Assembly: GCA_029879945.1 (NCBI GenBank)
Contig: JAOUPJ010000167.1
Coordinates: forward strand, 1 to 7,930
Direction of reading: 5' to 3'
From: Gammaproteobacteria bacterium
Lineage (GTDB): Bacteria > Pseudomonadota > Gammaproteobacteria > S012-40
DNA length: 7,930 bases
Under the pieces are notes generated by a model. It did not search any database. It was given only the letters and a program-made list of their open reading frames with translations, and was not told the DNA's origin. Positions 6,275 through 7,930 of this stretch are shown here, one piece after another. Numbering within the stretch: position 1 is the first letter of the stretch; each line of letters begins with the position of its first letter. The position numbers and the translations under genes were made by a program.

Positions 6275-7699
6275 ATGAAGCGTAGAACCGTTTGTAAATC
6301 CCTGGGTGTGTTGGGTGGTATGGGTATGCTCGGCGGCAGTATTTTCAATCCCGTGCGCGCAGCTTCATTGGATGCGCTGAAAGGTTCGGCCAATGCAATA
6401 CGCGGAGAGATAGCTTGGACGCGTCCTACCACAATGCCGCAGGCGCTAATTGTCTTTCTCTATGGCGGCGCTTCTGAATTGGCAGGGAATCTCAGCAATA
6501 TCGATGAAATCAATGCGACTTCCCAAAATCCTTATAGCAGCAATCTTTTGCACGAAACTGAAAACAATATAATTACGCCCAATGATTTCTGGGGTGGTGG
6601 TAATATCGGTGCTGGCGGAGAAATGATGGAAAACATGATCGCTGGCAATCGTATGTCGGTATATCGCACGCTCAATCGAACTGAGGATGATACCAAAGCA
6701 CATCGGCCCAGCATCTTTTCCAATCTGACGGGAATGATAGGGGAAGACAATGCACGACCCGGAATAGCGACTACGCTGGCTGCGGTGCTATACGCGCACG
6801 GTGCGATTAATGACGAGTCCCTGTTTCCGTTTGTGACATTGGAAGGTGAGTCGGTTATTTTCAACAAGGGAGACGTGAACCTGCCTCTTGCGGGTCGTCC
6901 TATCTCATTGGACGAACGATTGGACAATCCTTATTCTCGCGTTGCAAATCGAGCCCTCGAAACAAGCGCGGACGCTACAATTGAAGCGCTGGCCAATTCC
7001 ACCTCCGCCATGAGTGGTTTGCGTTATGAGAAAATTATGGATTCATTCAATAAGCGTAGCACTATAGCCAATTTCATTACCGATTTGAATCAGCGTATCG
7101 TGGATACCACCCTACCAAACGATCCCGATACAGGTCTTCCTATCGAATATCCAAACAACTCATTCGGCAGACGTATGCGCCAGGCCGTGAACATTGTGAG
7201 TAACAATCCTGATACCATGTTTGTAAGCGTAGGCAGCGGCGGGCTTGGTGGATGGGATGATCATGATTCGGCGCTGGAAGACTATCCTGCTCGCATGCGA
7301 TCTTTGATGCGGGCTTTAGATACCGCGTCCAAACATCTGGATGCGATCGGTAAAAGAAACGTTCCTATTTTCGTTTTCTCAGATTTTGGGCGCAATGTAA
7401 ACCTAAACAATTCTTTGGGATGGGACCACGGTAACAATCAAACACTCTATACGGTTTCTGGTTCCGCCATCGCCGGTCGTCAGTTAGGAAAGATCATTGG
7501 CAAAACAAAGAAGATTGGTACACCCAATGAGAATCGGCAATTTACATCACCGACAGACGACAGCTATCAGGCGCCGCCGTTTTCCGTTGCGGCCACACTC
7601 TACAAGTATTACGGAATAGAAAATCCTCAGGATCTAACAGGTGGCGTGCAGCCTTTGGATGAAAATGCGCCTAATGAATATGTGAGTGGCGGCTCTTAG
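6275..7699 (+). CDS. DUF1501 family protein with Tat-type signal (alkaline-phosphatase-superfamily-like)
   Basis: An exported protein of 474 residues. The start carries a twin-arginine pair (KRRTVCKSLG, residues 2-11), a glycine-rich hydrophobic core and a VRA-A cleavage site near residue 29. The Tat motif is somewhat atypical (V-C where F-L is usual). The body shows DUF1501 landmarks: LIVFLYGGASEL (58-69), GGWDDH (325-330), FVFSDFGRN (366-374; most members read SEFGRT) and GWDHG (382-386). In this family the Asp/His residues near the last three sites are thought to correspond to metal ligands of the alkaline phosphatase/sulfatase superfamily; no substrate has been established. It starts 3 bases after the lipoprotein gene, with its Shine-Dalgarno AGGGGGA (6261-6267) inside that gene's last codons, so the two are almost certainly translated together. 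The stop codon TAG 7697-7699 overlaps the stop of the convergent ApbE gene. Confidence 0.85.
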   Translation: MKRRTVCKSLGVLGGMGMLGGSIFNPVRAASLDALKGSANAIRGEIAWTRPTTMPQALIVFLYGGASELAGNLSNIDEINATSQNPYSSNLLHETENNIITPNDFWGGGNIGAGGEMMENMIAGNRMSVYRTLNRTEDDTKAHRPSIFSNLTGMIGEDNARPGIATTLAAVLYAHGAINDESLFPFVTLEGESVIFNKGDVNLPLAGRPISLDERLDNPYSRVANRALETSADATIEALANSTSAMSGLRYEKIMDSFNKRSTIANFITDLNQRIVDTTLPNDPDTGLPIEYPNNSFGRRMRQAVNIVSNNPDTMFVSVGSGGLGGWDDHDSALEDYPARMRSLMRALDTASKHLDAIGKRNVPIFVFSDFGRNVNLNNSLGWDHGNNQTLYTVSGSAIAGRQLGKIIGKTKKIGTPNENRQFTSPTDDSYQAPPFSVAATLYKYYGIENPQDLTGGVQPLDENAPNEYVSGGS

Positions 7700-7930
7700 T
7701 GGATAAGATGGAAGGTGACGCCTTCCTCGCTCAAAAATGTTTCGGCGTCGGCGCCCTGTAGCATCGCCAGACTCGACAGTACACCGGCCTCAATACAAGT
7801 ATTGGCCAGCACGGTAACAGAGCGAGGCGCGTTCTCTATCGGCCAGCCTGTTTTTGGATTGAGAATATGGCCATATCTCTTGCCGTTATGTTCGATGTAG
7901 CGCTTGGTATTTCCACTGGTGGCAACGGCA
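7696..7930 (-). CDS. apbE: FAD:protein FMN transferase (ApbE family), C-terminal fragment
   Basis: The minus strand is open from the window edge to a TAA at 7698-7696, giving the last 77 residues. The translation begins with AVATSGNTKRYIEHNGKRYG, continues with HILNPKTGWPIEN and SVTVLANTCIEAGVLSSLAM, and ends in FHLIH. These are the conserved C-terminal segments of ApbE: the A-SG-Y/T-R-Y block, GHI-(D/N)P-TG-P, and SVTV-A-(T/S)C-EA (most members have D where this protein has G-V-L after EA). ApbE enzymes are usually exported lipoproteins that use FAD and Mg2+ to attach FMN covalently to a Ser/Thr of target proteins such as NqrB, NqrC or RnfG. The target here is unknown, since the upstream side lies outside the window. 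The gene converges on the DUF1501 gene and shares stop-codon bases with it. Confidence 0.88.
   Translation of the reverse strand, partial: AVATSGNTKRYIEHNGKRYGHILNPKTGWPIENAPRSVTVLANTCIEAGVLSSLAMLQGADAETFLSEEGVTFHLIH
7710..7726. other. Short hairpin just beyond the DUF1501 stop
   Basis: GGAAGG (7710-7715) and CCTTCC (7721-7726) form a 6-bp stem with a 5-base loop. It lies 10 bases after the DUF1501 stop and inside the 3' end of the convergent ApbE gene. There is no T tract on either strand, so it is not a standard intrinsic terminator. It may protect or pause the 3' end of the DUF1501 transcript, or be chance in coding sequence. Confidence 0.2.

Noticed and set aside
7715..7900. A 61-codon plus-strand reading frame after the DUF1501 gene.
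   Set aside because: It is the antisense of the ApbE coding region, which has clear family motifs on the minus strand.

Overview
The window looks like chromosomal DNA of a Gram-negative proteobacterium, most likely a free-living, probably aquatic gammaproteobacterium. The evidence is a UbiD that matches the E. coli-type enzyme residue for residue, a proteobacterial Amt tail, periplasmic TRAP binding proteins, a lipobox lipoprotein and several Tat-type signal peptides. This placement is inference; no rRNA or taxonomic marker is present. Base composition is moderate, except for an AT-rich gap at about 4437-4687. No tRNA, rRNA, CRISPR array, transposase or integrase was seen.

Layout. (1) 2-181 is the C-terminal end of an Amt ammonium transporter, closed by a strong intrinsic terminator (210-236). 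(2) 317-4436 holds four same-strand genes in a compact, probably co-transcribed block. Two tandem, clearly homologous TRAP-transporter binding proteins of the keto-acid/FcbT1-like DctP type come first. They are followed by a small phosphatase-like protein with an atypical CX4R loop, and then by ubiD, the prenylated-FMN decarboxylase of ubiquinone synthesis. The TRAP membrane subunits (DctQ/DctM) are not in the window. (3) 4437-4687 is an intergenic region with a weak AT-rich hairpin terminator and a possible promoter. (4) 4688-7699 is a tight two-gene unit: a predicted outer-membrane lipoprotein with DUF1800-like sequence features, then a Tat-type DUF1501 protein (alkaline-phosphatase-superfamily-like). 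(5) The right edge holds the C-terminal end of an ApbE-type FAD:protein FMN transferase on the minus strand. Its stop codon overlaps the DUF1501 stop codon.

How the genes may work together. The tandem binding proteins probably capture small organic acids in the periplasm for a TRAP permease encoded elsewhere. The phosphatase-like gene and ubiD are spaced as an operon, but no functional link between them is established. The DUF1800-like/DUF1501 pair resembles a widespread two-gene arrangement of unknown function and is the best candidate here for an undercharacterised envelope system. Three of the four complete exported proteins carry twin-arginine signals.
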